From Diphasiastrum complanatum (taxonomy: Eukaryota; Streptophyta; Lycopodiopsida; Lycopodiales; Lycopodiaceae): a stretch of DNA of 64,000 nucleotides. Position numbers and translations under genes: made by a program. The number at the start of each line of letters is the position of its first letter. The stretch's first letter is position 1. The stretch is from the NCBI GenBank assembly GCA_029204225.1, contig CM055095.1, positions 55,579,612-55,643,611 on the forward strand, written 5' to 3'. This document shows, one piece after another, positions 31,454-41,769 of this stretch. The notes below the pieces were generated by a model. The model did no database searches and was not told where the DNA came from. It worked only from the letters and a program-made list of their open reading frames with translations.

Positions 31454-32493
31454 TGGATTTACTCTTGCTACTCTCTTAAATCCCATTTTTAATCTGCCTC
31501 CATTCATGTTGCATATTTACTAACGTTGTCACGCAGTCTGCATATTTACACGCAAATTTGCACAGACAAAGAAAGGGTGAATGAATCGTGACACTGTGTT
31601 CTTACACAATGTATGGTGACAGACGAAAAGGTGACACTATCTTACTGAATGCCAAAGGTGCCCTAAAAGCAAAGACACCCTGTAAATCTAATCCTAAGGC
31701 TACTCGTACGAAGTGACGCACTTTTCACATCATCACCAACGTTCACCTCAAACTGACTGACGTCGCACCCTTCTCACACTCACCCCATGCAGCTGCGCTA
31801 ACAGATTGGACAACTACTGTAGTCACCCACGATCTCTTATAGACATCACATCCACTCTGTACTTTTACATCTGCACACCTGTAATATTATGTATATATTG
31901 GATACCATATGGGCATTCCGTATTGCGATGAAGGTAGAGAAGAAGAGACTAAGAGAAGAAGTTTCATTCCTCATTACAGACAAAATAAGCTTCGTAGAAC
32001 ACACGGTTTCGTCTGCTATTGTATTGTGCTCTACTGCATTAATAACATGTATACATGATATACTTAATCTGATACAGCTCTTTGTTCTGCATTCTGATTT
32101 GTGTTAATATTGCTATGATTGCTCTTCATTTTGTCCGATCTTTCTAGTTGTTCTTTTTGGTAATAGACGACTACCCTTTAGTCTTGTCTTTCGCGAATCA
32201 TTCATGACTAATTATCAGTTGAGCATAGTCTAGCTCTTCGCGAATCATTCGTGACATATAATTTGTCTTGCAATTCGCGACAAATTATTCATCTAGCGCT
32301 TCATCCATTAAATGTTTGGCTTCGTAATCTAGAATGACCGTGATTTCTATCACTAAAGTTTTGTCATTCTGATAGGCGTAGTCATGTTTCCGGAGAGAGT
32401 CATATAACTTATTCCGCTGTGCACGAAAATTTTCTGTTTAAGTTCGTTTCTCGTTTGTGTTCGTCAATTATTCTTCCATCCTCTCTCCCAACA
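31451..32493 (+). repeat. 3' LTR (1043 bp)
   Basis: TGTTGGATTTACTCTTGC...CTCTCCCAACA, followed by the AATCG target copy. Most differences from the 5' LTR are C/T or G/A. Confidence 0.9.
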
Positions 32494-32498
32494 AATCG

Positions 32499-34780
32499 AA
32501 CTAGCTACAATATCCCCCATGAGAAAATGTATGGTGTTCTATTCGTACCCAAAGCCATACAGCGAATGAGAATCCAGTTTTGAAGCAAAGCCTGACACAA
32601 AGGTTTTTCCACCTGTGCAACGCATCGTCGCACAAAACAACATTTTGCCCATTCAACTCTCGGATCATACAACGAAAGAGGAATCACTATCAGACCTGTT
32701 ATCCTTACCATTAGGGAGCACCTAATGTGGCACCGCGGTATGGCACGCCAAATAACCAACAGCGCATGGCCTTACCTACACCACTAAGGCCAGCTAACAA
32801 TCAAGTGGCTCATGTAAATTTGGCCACAACAGAACAAGAACCACTGCCTCAACTTGAGCAGTAGCAGTGGTACATACCTGAAGAGGCATTCGTCGATCTA
32901 GCAATCAATGAATACTATGCAACCTACGCTGCGAAACCTCAATGCCAAGGAGGTAGGATCTATGACTGCTATGGATGTGGTGAAGGCCATTGAATTGCAG
33001 AATGTCCTTATAAGGGACAATATACATCCTTTTGTCGAGAATGCAGATATGAGCATTGCTACAAGAATTGCCCAATTAAATTCTGAACGAGTGCACCCTT
33101 GAATCTAGTCTCAGTACAACCTTGAATCTAGTCTCAGTACAGCCGATAGTAGTTCCAGGATGGACGCCACCAGAAAAACATAAATCCCGTGTCTCCGCGC
33201 TAGCAGTTACGCGAGCACAGAGATGGAAGGTAGTGGCTCCATCAACAACGTCATTAGTATCAATGGCCGACAATCAACCCAAAACAACAGGACCATATTC
33301 TAATGTGAGGGAGGAAGGAAGACAATATAAAAAAAAAGCCATTGGATACATGATGCACAGGCAGAGGAAGCAACACAAGCAAAAGAAAAGTCAGCAGCAC
33401 CTCTACCAGTACAAGTACCAACATCACCAGTCGACTCTCCATTGCGATCAGATCAAAACGATTGTTTGCACCATCATGAAGTACCATTTCACATGGGTGA
33501 GCCTGAGGTGCCACAATCGGGAGTGCTTGCTAGTTTGCTAGCTAGCCGCATGGACATCTCCCTTGAAGAACTCATTCGGACGGCATCACAAGCTAAATGT
33601 ATTGTGACAGATTGGCTCAATTTCGAGGCATGACCAACCACGAAGGAGCCCTTATATTGTATGGGCTACGAAGGAACAATCAATGTCCTCCATATTGAGG
33701 CAGCGTGGGAAAGTAAAGAGCACAACATCACCTTGCCAATCAAGCATAAAAGATTTGAGGATGAAGCAACGGTGGTAGATGGAGGATCAGGTGTAAATTT
33801 GATCTCCATCCTTGTATCAGAAATGGGGTTTTCAAGGATTGAAACCAACAATCAGCTGAAATAGCGGTACAACCAGGTAATTCGATGGAATGATCTACCA
33901 GAAGAGGCCATAGCTACGGTGGATGTTGATATTTCTAACCATAAAGCGAATGTCAAACCAGTTCCCAAGAAGGATATTACTAAATATGTTGATAAAAAAG
34001 ACAAAAAAAAGTGTTGGAATATTTGAAATCAATCCAATTGGAGCCAGATGCAGCGTCATCATCCTCAAAGATGATCGAAAATCCAAAGATTACAAGTCGG
34101 GCTAAGATCAACATGCTGAAGGAGGAATCCCACCGAACGCCAGTTCACGAGATGCCAAAAATCATCAAGAATTATACTTTAGATGATGTGGTAATCATGT
34201 TGCCACAAGCACAAAGAGAGCTTGATCAAAATCAGGAACTAGCGGAACAAGTCTTTGAAAGACCTGCGCGGTCGCAACCTATGAACAAGTTGAGCTAGGT
34301 GAAGAAGAGAAGATCGTACATGTGGACAGACTACGCACATTATTGGTGGAATACAAAGACTGCCTTGCATGGAACTACAAGGATATGAAGGGTATACCAC
34401 CAACTGTAGTCCAACATATCATACCCTTGGTGGATGGAGAAGTCCCCAAGGTGAGCCGCTATTATCGCTATAATCCTAATTACACGGAATTGATGAAGCA
34501 GGAGTTGCAGAAGTTACTGGATGCTGATTTCATTTTTGAAATCGAGCACACAGAATGAGTATCATTGATAGTCATAGTACCCAAGAAGAATGGCAAAATG
34601 CGAATATGTGTGAACCTGAAGGCGTTAAATGCAGTCACAAAGAAGGATCATTTTCTCTTACCATTTATGAAAAGTGTTTTGGACAGAGTAGCAGGAGCAG
34701 AAGCCTATAGTTTTCTGGACGGGTTCAACGACTACAATAAAGTGAAAATAGCCCATCTTCGGGTTTATCGATAAGGTTAT
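32499..34780 (+). pseudogene. Gypsy gag end, protease and RT start
   Basis: Continues the Gypsy gag after the Copia. A double zinc knuckle lies at about 32966-33085 (CYGCGEGH, a stop, IAEC; then CRECRYEHCYKNC). Protease is at about 33661-33864, with the active-site motif VVDGGSGVNLI, the DGGSG form common in plant Gypsy elements of the OTA group. RT starts after 34320: YNPNYTELMKQELQKLLDADF, a TGA where relatives have Trp, then IVIVPKKNGKMRICVNLKALN and FLDGFNDYNKVKIA. It ends near 34750, before the YxDD motif. The lost part of RT, RNase H and integrase are absent. Several stops lie in between. Non-functional. Confidence 0.78.
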
Positions 34781-34972
34781 TAAAATAAGCTTTAGCTTCC
34801 TAATAGGTGGTGAAAGGGGATTGGCCATGCTGAAAAGATTGTTGAAGACTTTTGAAAAAGTCCTCACGGTGCTTTCAGTATCTTTCCAAATGCTCAGCTC
34901 TAGAACTACTTGATCTGCTTCCTGCAGTTGGCATTCATCTTTAACTGACAAACATCTAAATCCAACAGATTA

Positions 34973-34994
34973 GCAATCCCCAGCAACGGCGCCA
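34973..34994 (-). other. Gypsy primer binding site (tRNA-Asp type), minus strand
   Basis: On the minus strand, TGGCGCCGTTGCTGGGGATT, nearly identical to the Asp-tRNA-type primer site known from Athila and related Gypsy elements. It shows that a minus-strand Gypsy 5' end lies here, with the LTR to its right. Confidence 0.7.
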
Positions 34995-35006
34995 GAAATA
35001 AGCATA

Positions 35007-36122
35007 TGTCATGATATACTTATCTTAAAAGTAAGGATATGTAGTATAAAAGATTGTCGTTCCCCAAAAAGACTGCTTAATGTTGTGATTTTAGATGTTT
35101 TTAACTCATCTAATGTTATGTGGTGCCCTAGTTGTTATAGATTTTCACAAAATCATGAAGTACGTAGTATAAAGGGTTTGATCGTTCCCAAGAGATAGAA
35201 TAATCTCATCTTTTGTATGATAAGTGTATGTAAGATGGTAAATGGACCGTGATGTGTATGTAATATTCACAGTGAATACTACAACGACATTGGCATCTAG
35301 GAACATCAATGGTGAAACAATTTGGTCAAGGTCTGTGATTATAAAGATTACTTTATCTTTTAGGCTCTTCAGATAACAGTTAAGCAATCAAATCAGACAG
35401 CAACTAGCAAATAGATTCGTCAAACAGAATCGTATTGGCTAATGATTCCTCTTAATCGAATATAGTGAATTAGTTCTTATCACAGGAAGCAAACGGAACA
35501 GAGCATCAAACAAGTTCATTATCTGAACACATAGCTCATTCAGAATTGAAAGAAGTTTTGCTTAAGGTTATGCTTAATAGCTTCGGCTAATTCTCTACAC
35601 ACATTAGTTAGAATTGTTGCTCTCTGGTGACGCCTGAATATCCACGTTAGAGTGACTGAAATTCAGTAAAATATGAAAAATATGTGTGATGCAGATAGAG
35701 CAGTATCACAAGCAGTTACAGATCACACAAAGTGTATACACTGAATTGATAAGAAAGAATGTTGTAAAAGATGGCAGAGGAAAATAATGCTCAAGCTTAT
35801 AGAAACTGGCTCTCTTCTCTCTCTATTGATACTCAGATTTGTGCAAATGCATAAGTACAATGGCACGAAGTGTCGACCTTATAGGAACGATCATCGGCCT
35901 CAATGTCGTTTACCAACTGTTAAGATGTCGGTTGAGATCCGCTACTACGTCTCTATAGAATGTCGCACAAAACGTCGTGAGTTCTAACCTAAATATGAAT
36001 TTTCAAAGTGCAAATATGCTTTTACATGAATTTAGGCACTATAGCACATTTACATGTATAAAAATTAAATTTTTTACAATATAAACCATAATTTTGGATA
36101 ATGTGGGATCAAGAGACTCCAC
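35007..36122 (-). repeat. Probable 5' LTR of a minus-strand Gypsy
   Basis: Sequence to the right of the primer site has no coding region. TGTCATGATATAC (35007) to ...GACTCCACA (36122) would give TG...CA ends about 1.1 kb apart, but no second copy is in the window to confirm this. Two related motifs, GTAGTATAAAAGATTGTCGTTCCC (35042) and GTAGTATAAAGGGTTTGATCGTTCCC (35165), recur within it. It is not similar to the LTR at 10155-10898. Confidence 0.35.
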
Positions 36123-36165
36123 ATATCCCCTTCCTCAGCTGTGCAGCGGCTCGCAAACAATTTGC

Positions 36166-36800
36166 TTACATTCTTCTCTGTCGCTTCCTGCTGGTTGGCT
36201 TTCTATGGAAAATAGCCTTTGCTCGGACTTCATTTTCTTCATTGACTTGCTCTAAGGTCATCCCTTTTGTAGCCAGGTAATAATTATTCTTTTGGTTGTA
36301 ATCTTTTTGAAATGATAGATTCGGATATCCTCCCATTCCTTGATTTCCCAATGGTGCAAGGGGGTTGTCGGTCAATGTATTATTCTCAAGATGAGTGTAC
36401 CAACTATCCTCAGACAAGATTTCAGACATCTCAGCAAAAGGAACAGTTAGTGAGAGGGCTACATATGTATATTCAAGGAATTTTTTTTTAATGTACAATT
36501 GTTGAATGGATAAAAGGGCATATGAAATAAGAGAACCAATATTTACATAATTGTAAATATGGTATGGTATGGTTATTGGATTAGTGGAGCGAAGTATATT
36601 ATTTGCTTTGACTTCCTCCAAATAATGAGAGTAGTTAGCTTCCCAATCTGTGTAGATTTCCCACAGATTAGAGAATAATAGCTAACTGGAGATTCTGGAA
36701 GGAATTGGATTAGGGCTAGGGACAACTTCTTTAACATCAAAAATGTTAATTGAGTCTAGCTTATTCCGATACTCATCCAGAGCTAGAAAAATATTATTTT
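36166..36800 (-). CDS. Unrecognised coding-like stretch
   Basis: The minus strand is open from 36621 to 36166 (151 codons), ending [11 protein letters not shown] then stop. Upstream of a single stop near 36680, the same strand reads [20 protein letters not shown], and before that [20 protein letters not shown] (about 36780-36720). The composition (many Asn, Tyr, Glu, a basic C-terminus) is protein-like rather than random, with short blocks such as [19 protein letters not shown]. An intron between the two parts, or a decayed gene, would both fit. I recognise no family. It lies next to a Gypsy-like RT/RNase H remnant on the same strand (37290-37760) and may be mobile-element derived. Low confidence as a working gene. 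Confidence 0.3.
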
Positions 36801-36816
36801 CAAATGTTTTTAGGTA

Positions 36817-36821
<5 letters not shown>

Positions 36822-36910
<89 letters not shown>
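36822..36910. repeat. (AT)n microsatellite, about 89 bp
   Basis: Uninterrupted AT dinucleotides. The Tyr-Ile open frames across it are artefacts. Confidence 0.97.
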
Positions 36911-36912
<2 letters not shown>

Positions 36913-37289
36913 AAGATCCTGTAACAACATGGATATAGTTAGTTTGCACATTGAACTTGTTCTGGACAATGTCAAGAGCAAGGATACCTTTTTGGTGCAA
37001 TGTTATTTTGGCCCAAAAAGTGTCTAGGTTAGAAAAAGTCCAAGGGCTTTCCCATTGTAAGTGCACATACTTTTTCACTCTTGAACAAAAGTCCATGCTA
37101 AATGAAAAACAAATCATCTACCTTTTTATTCTTTCAAACAAAAATAAATGCCTCTAAACTAATTGCACAACCCTTGCTCATCATGCCCAATTGTGCCTTT
37201 TGCTAAATAGGTCCAAAATAAGAGTCTCTTTTAAGAAGACCCCTCAATGAAAGGTAGAAGTTTGTAGATATTTTTATGAAGGAGGTTCA

Positions 37290-37760
37290 TATACTTTACC
37301 TAATCAACAACCGTGTTAGAAGTCCCGTTGATGTAATGTACTTCAAAGTCAAATTTTTGTGCAAGCTCTGCCCAACAAATTTTTCTCTCTCAAATTAATC
37401 TAGTTACATAAAAATGTTGGTGATCAATATACAAACCATGAATTTATGCCATTCATGTAATGCTTCCATGATTTTATGGGATGAATTACGACAAAAAATT
37501 TCTTTTCCTCCATGGTATAGCATACCTAGGGATTAGACAATTCTTTCCTCTCAAAAGCGATCAATCTACTCTCCTATAACAATACTGCTCCTTTTGTCAA
37601 ATCATTTATGTCAGTTTTAATGACATAATGTATACCCGGTTCACAATTTGCAATACAAGAGCTAAGATAATCAAATTCTTGAGTTTTTCAAAAATCTAAT
37701 TTAATTTCTTGTTCTAGTGTATGGCAGGGTTCGCTTTACCTTTTTAGTCCTAACTCCTTT
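37290..37760 (-). pseudogene. Degenerate Gypsy-type RT/RNase H remnant
   Basis: With stops ignored, the minus strand reads DLTKGAVLL.ESRLIAFERKELS, then YTMEEKKFFVVIHPIKSWKHYMNG, then ICWAELAQKFDFEVHYINGTSNTVVD. This is the order of the Ty3/Gypsy RNase H block (GAVL.Q....IAFxSRKL...EKEL.AV....WRHYL...RW...L..FDFE..Y..G..N.VAD). Many stops; ancient. Confidence 0.6.
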
Positions 37761-38153
37761 CAAAACATTATTAAGAGGTATTGCAAAGTGTGAATATAAT
37801 TCTATGAATTTGGAAAATAAGTAAATTTAGTTGACGAACGATTTTTTTAGGACCGACCATTCCACGACTATCCTTATCTTTGTCAAGACAATTTTCATTC
37901 TCTCAACAGTAATAATATCCACCACATATTGCTCAAAGTTGTTTGGTTTTTCTATGAAATTAATATCATTTTCCTATTATGGGCTTTGCATTTTCAAATC
38001 TCTTCCTTGTAGTAAGTTAAGTGACGCTAGGAATGTTTGAGAGGTTGCTCCGTCTTTATACTATCATCTTTATTTAGGTGGCTGTATTCAATGGAGGACC
38101 AGAAAATGAGATGATTGTGATCATGTCTTTTTCACTAGGAGAAATGTGAAAAA
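37761..38153. other. Spacer, nothing recognised
   Basis: AT-rich, non-coding by eye; runs to the start of the Copia LTR at 38154. Confidence 0.4.
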
Positions 38154-38950
38154 TGCAAAAATAAGCTTGGTAGAGGCCAAAAATATTGTATATAGGACAA
38201 ACACACATGTGTGGAGCTTGTTCCCACGTGTGAAACTAGTGTACTTGTCATGTACCATAATCATATATGTTGTACATATGATTTAATTCAAGTTCTAGTG
38301 GCTAAAAAGGCCAAAAACTAGTTTTCTAGATATATGACACATGGCATCAATCTATTAATTGCATGAGCCAAATACTTTTGATAGGTGTCATATCCCATGT
38401 GTAGAGGACAGCTCACACGTGTGGAAATAGTTGAAGTAGGCGAGTTTTTGCTTCTAGAAGATTGCTATGAAGATCTCCATATAGTAGGAAATTGGACCAA
38501 AAATGTCCAAAATAAAAAGTTTGATCCAAGTGTCAAAATTGCATGACGATGACAAGCCATCCTCACATGTGTGAGATCTGATGCATGATCAGTACCTCGA
38601 GCTCCAAAAAGTGTATATATAGAGGCATATTTGGCCACAATCAACATGAAACATCAATCTTGGTCTTGGAAGCAATTTTGTGTAATTCTCTCTATTTGTC
38701 TACATTTGTTTTGATTGTTTTGAGGTTCTATCATTATTTTCAGGTTGGAGTCTATACTCTGACTGGGTTTCACACCAGCAAGTACATTTACCATCATTAA
38801 ATGATTGTTCTTGTTAAGATTTTATGTCTAGAATTGATCTAGATTGATCTTAATCTTAAGTAGATTGATAGATCAAGTAAATCTAACATCCAATCCCTCT
38901 TGAGGATCAGATTAGGATCCACTCTTGGTCCATTTTGTACTTTTTCCACA
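38154..38950 (+). repeat. 5' LTR (797 bp)
   Basis: Contains several CACGTGTG / CACATGTGTG words (38204-38215, 38225-38232, 38414-38424, 38574-38583). Two hundred bases into the leader a 12-base palindrome TCACACGTGTGA occurs (39124-39135). Confidence 0.88.
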
Positions 38951-38963
38951 TGATATCAGAGCC
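38951..38963 (+). other. Primer binding site, one base off the consensus
   Basis: TGATATCAGAGCC instead of TGGTATCAGAGCC, directly after the LTR; a G-to-A change. Confidence 0.75.
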
Positions 38964-39507
38964 AAGTACAAGAGGTTTTATTGAAATTGATAGGGTTGAT
39001 CCAAATCAAAGCCAAAATTAGCAAGTTTTGGGAAACTAGTCAAATTTTGAGTAGCGAGTTGGATTTGATAGATATCCTCAAAAATTTTGGACCAGAACTT
39101 GTTGTGGGCTGTAGGAACCCTTTTCACACGTGTGAGTCCGTACCGCTCCAGTTTTGGCTGAGAAATTTCAAAAATTTGTACAATTTGACTCACACACCCA
39201 ATTTGAGTGATTTTTAGTGCAAAATCAAGCAATTTCTATAGAGAATCTAATCTCTTGATTAGTTCTTGGATTAGATCAGCCAAAAAATTAAATTTGAAGC
39301 TTGAATTAGGTGTATTAATTGATCTACTCTGTGATTTTTTTGAGTGTATGTTGAAGTTAGAGAGAGATATTGCTAAAAGTCATAGATTAAGGAGTAATTT
39401 TGCAAGTTTGAGACTAGAATCTATAAGCTTTCTAATTGCTAGAAGACTTTAGGTTCAGATCTCTAAGAGAAATCATAAGGGCTTCTAGTGCTTTTTCACA
39501 TTCAAAA

Positions 39508-40165
39508 ATGGCATCAATGGGTGGGTTTTTGCTTGAAGCTAGTGAAAGGCTTACATCCACTAATTATGCTACTTGGATAGTTCGAATGGAGTCTTTGCTT
39601 GTACTTCATGATCTTTATGACATAGTACTTAAGGTGGAAGTAGAACCTCAAGGAGGAGTTGAATTGGCAAAGTACAAAAAGAGATGTAGAGTTGCATTAC
39701 ATTGCATAAAGATGAATGTAAATAATGAACTTTTGAAGGAAATCTCATCTTGTACCACATTCAAAGGCAATTTATGGATGAATACTTCAAGGATACTCAT
39801 GCTTAGGAATCAAATCCTTCGAAGCATGAAAGGAAGTAGTGAAAGTGCCCAAAATTATGTCTTTAGGATCAAATCTTTGAATAAGGAGTTATCTTCTATA
39901 GATGATAAAATCAAAGATGATGAATTAGTTCAAATCATTTTGAATGGATTAGGAGATGATTATTCCAAATTTGTTCAAACTTTTGCTATTCAAGATTCAC
40001 TTCCTAGTATTGAAAAACTTCAAAGTGTGCTTGTAAGTGAGGAGAATAGAATGCTTCATATCAAAAGTAGGATGAGTTCCTTATCTGTGGATGATGGTGA
40101 TGAAAAAGCTAACTTTTCTTTGAAAGGCAAGAAGAAGAAGTTTCCATCCAAGAAGACTCGAATAG
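39508..40165 (+). pseudogene. Copia gag, N-terminal two-thirds
   Basis: ATG at 39508 (MASMGGFLLEASERLTSTNY), in the same style as the gag of the young Copia (MASNGGIMLESSERLSSSNY). It is open through the capsid region (LKEIS, LMLRNQILRSMKG, IKDDELVQIILNGLGDDYSKF) and a Lys-rich linker (KGKKKKFPSKK). At about 40165 it runs out of frame into RT sequence; no zinc knuckle follows. A short in-frame loss near 39765 shortens the usual AWxxL block. Confidence 0.8.
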
Positions 40166-41340
40166 ATTCTTGGAAGAGGAAATCTACATGTGCCAACCCG
40201 AGGGCTTCATAAAAAATGGAGAAGAAGACAAGGTGTGTTTCTTGAAGAAGAGTCTTTATGGACTCAAGCAAGCACCAAGAGCATGGTATTCTAGGTTGCA
40301 TTCCTATCTTATTTCCATTAGATTTGTTGTAAGTTCTTATGAATTATCATTGTACTACAAATGTAATGATGGGAAGATCATTATCTTAGTTTTATATGTT
40401 GATGACATTATACTCACAGGAAATGATCTAGATGGCATCAAAAATGTAAAAATTTCCTTGTCTAGTGAATTTAGAATGGTAGATCTAGGACTTTTTAAAG
40501 TTATACTTGGAATAGAAGTCACTAGAAGTAATGATTTTACTTTCATATGTCAATCTAAGTATGCTAAATCAATCTTAGCAAAATTTGGCATGATTGATTG
40601 TAAAGGAGTTGAAAATCCCATGGAACTAAGTGTAAAAGGTTCTAAGGAAAGTGATGAAGCATCCTTTGAGGACATCACTACCTATATAATGCTTATTGGT
40701 TCCTTGATATACTTAACCATCACTAGACTAGATCTTAGTTTTTGTGTTGGCAAATTGAGTCAATACATGCAAAGTCCATTAATATGTCATTGGAAAGGAG
40801 CAAAAAGGGTATTAAGGTACATCTCGGCTACAAAAGACTTTGGCATAGTTTATGAAAGGACTAATATTTGTTTAAGAGCATATTCGGACTCAAGTTTTGC
40901 AGGTGACAAGATGGATAGAAGATCCATAAGTGCATTTGCTACATTCTTATGTGGAGGAGCTATATCTTGGCTTTCCAAAAAGCAACATACCACTCTCTTT
41001 CATCAACAGAATCCGAGTATAAAGCTATGACAACAACAACAAAGGAGGTTCTTTGGCTTAAAAGGCTTTTGGAGGAGCTACATGTGATCAAGGATGAAGA
41101 CATTCCATGCATATATTGTGACAATCAAGCAGATCAACAACTTGCAAACAATCAACTCTTCCATGCTCGAACAAAGCACATTGAAATTTCACATCATTTC
41201 GTGAGAGAGAAAGTGCAAGCAAAGGAGATCAAGCTTATTCATGTTTCATCATAAAATTGCACTGCTGATATACTCACCAAGGCATTGCCTAAAGATCCAT
41301 TTGTAAAATTAAGATTGGCTCTTGGAGTTATAGATAGATC
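40166..41340 (+). pseudogene. Copia RT (C-terminal part) and RNase H
   Basis: Begins at EEEIYMCQPEGF, about the middle of RT, and continues with SLYGLKQAPRAWYSRL and LYVDDIILTGND (YVDD at about 40397). RNase H has YSDSSFAGDKMD; a frameshift near 41000 follows (SWLSKKQHT, then SLSSTESEYKA in another frame). It continues with YCDNQADQQLANNQLFHA and KHIEISHHFV. A TAA at 41252 interrupts, after which TADILTKALPKD follows in the same frame. The missing upstream part was removed with integrase and protease. Confidence 0.85.
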
Positions 41341-41370
41341 TATGCTAGATTTACCAAGCTAGATTTTTGA

Positions 41371-41769
41371 TGCAAAAATAAGCTTGGTAGAGGCCAAAAA
41401 TCTTGTATATAGGACAAACACACGTGTGGAGCCTGTTCCCACGTGTGAAACTAGTGTACTTGTCATGTACCATAATCATATATGTTGTACATATGATTAA
41501 ATTCAAGTTCTAGTGGCTAAAAAGGCCAAAAACTAGTTTCTAGATATATGACACATGGCATCAATCTATTGATTGCATGAGCCAAATACTTTTGATAGGT
41601 GTCATATCCCATGTGTAGAGGACAACTCACACGTGTGGAAATAGCTGAAGTAGGCGAGTTTTTGCTTCTAGAAGATTGCTATGAAGATCTCCATATAGTA
41701 GGAAATTGGACCAAAAATGCCCATCCAAGTGTCAAAATTGCATGATGATGACAAGGCATCCTCACACGT
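41371..41769 (+). repeat. Truncated 3' LTR
   Basis: Matches 38154-38576 with a few differences and a short deletion (loss of the stretch TCCAAAATAAAAAGTTTGA near 41720), then ends abruptly. Confidence 0.85.

Larger units (their letters stand above)
26219..32493 (+). mobile_element. Decayed Ty1/Copia element with both LTRs and target duplication
   Basis: The 5' LTR is 26219-27277 and the 3' LTR 31451-32493 (TGTTGG...CCAACA). The target duplication AATCG is perfect (26214-26218 and 32494-32498). The primer site TGGTATCAGAGC starts at 27278, and the purine tract ATTAAGGGGAGG ends at 31450. The LTRs differ at roughly 15 positions in the first 210 bases, almost all transitions, so the insertion is far older than the Copia at 18137. 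It landed in the gag of the plus-strand Gypsy. Confidence 0.92.
14516..34780 (+). mobile_element. Ty3/Gypsy remnant, plus strand, split by two Copia insertions
   Basis: After removing the two inserted Copias, three pieces join: 14516-14803 (leader), 25402-26213 (gag) and 32499-34780 (rest of gag, protease, start of RT). The duplicated targets CTAAG (14799-14803 / 25397-25401) and AATCG (26214-26218 / 32494-32498) show that the pieces were once continuous. Gag, zinc knuckles, a DGGSG protease and the RT N-terminus appear in Gypsy order. RT stops abruptly near 34750-34780, and both outer borders abut minus-strand Gypsy sequence. No LTR belonging to this piece is identified. Confidence 0.7.
38154..41769 (+). 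mobile_element. Deletion-derived Ty1/Copia element, 3' LTR truncated
   Basis: The 5' LTR is 38154-38950 (TGCAAAAATAAG...TTTTTCCACA), and the primer site TGATATCAGAGCC starts at 38951. Leader, gag, RT/RNase H and a 3' LTR follow from 41371. The 3' LTR breaks off at 41769 after about 400 of 797 bases, just after CATCCTCACACG, so the right end and target duplication are lost. Zinc knuckle, protease, integrase and the start of RT are missing through an internal deletion near 40165. It cannot be autonomous. Confidence 0.88.

Noticed and set aside
10155-36122. One single Gypsy element with an inverted middle
   Set aside because: Attractive from the order of parts, but the candidate LTRs at 10155 and 35007 are not similar, so a single element is not supported; kept only as one possibility.
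36822-36910. Tyr-Ile repeat frames on both strands
   Set aside because: Pure (AT)n microsatellite translated; the same applies to 62523-62670.
36166-37760. An endogenous pararetrovirus made of the unknown ORF and the RT/RNase H remnant
   Set aside because: No movement or coat protein motif recognised, RT too degraded to place, and the order does not match; Gypsy origin is simpler.
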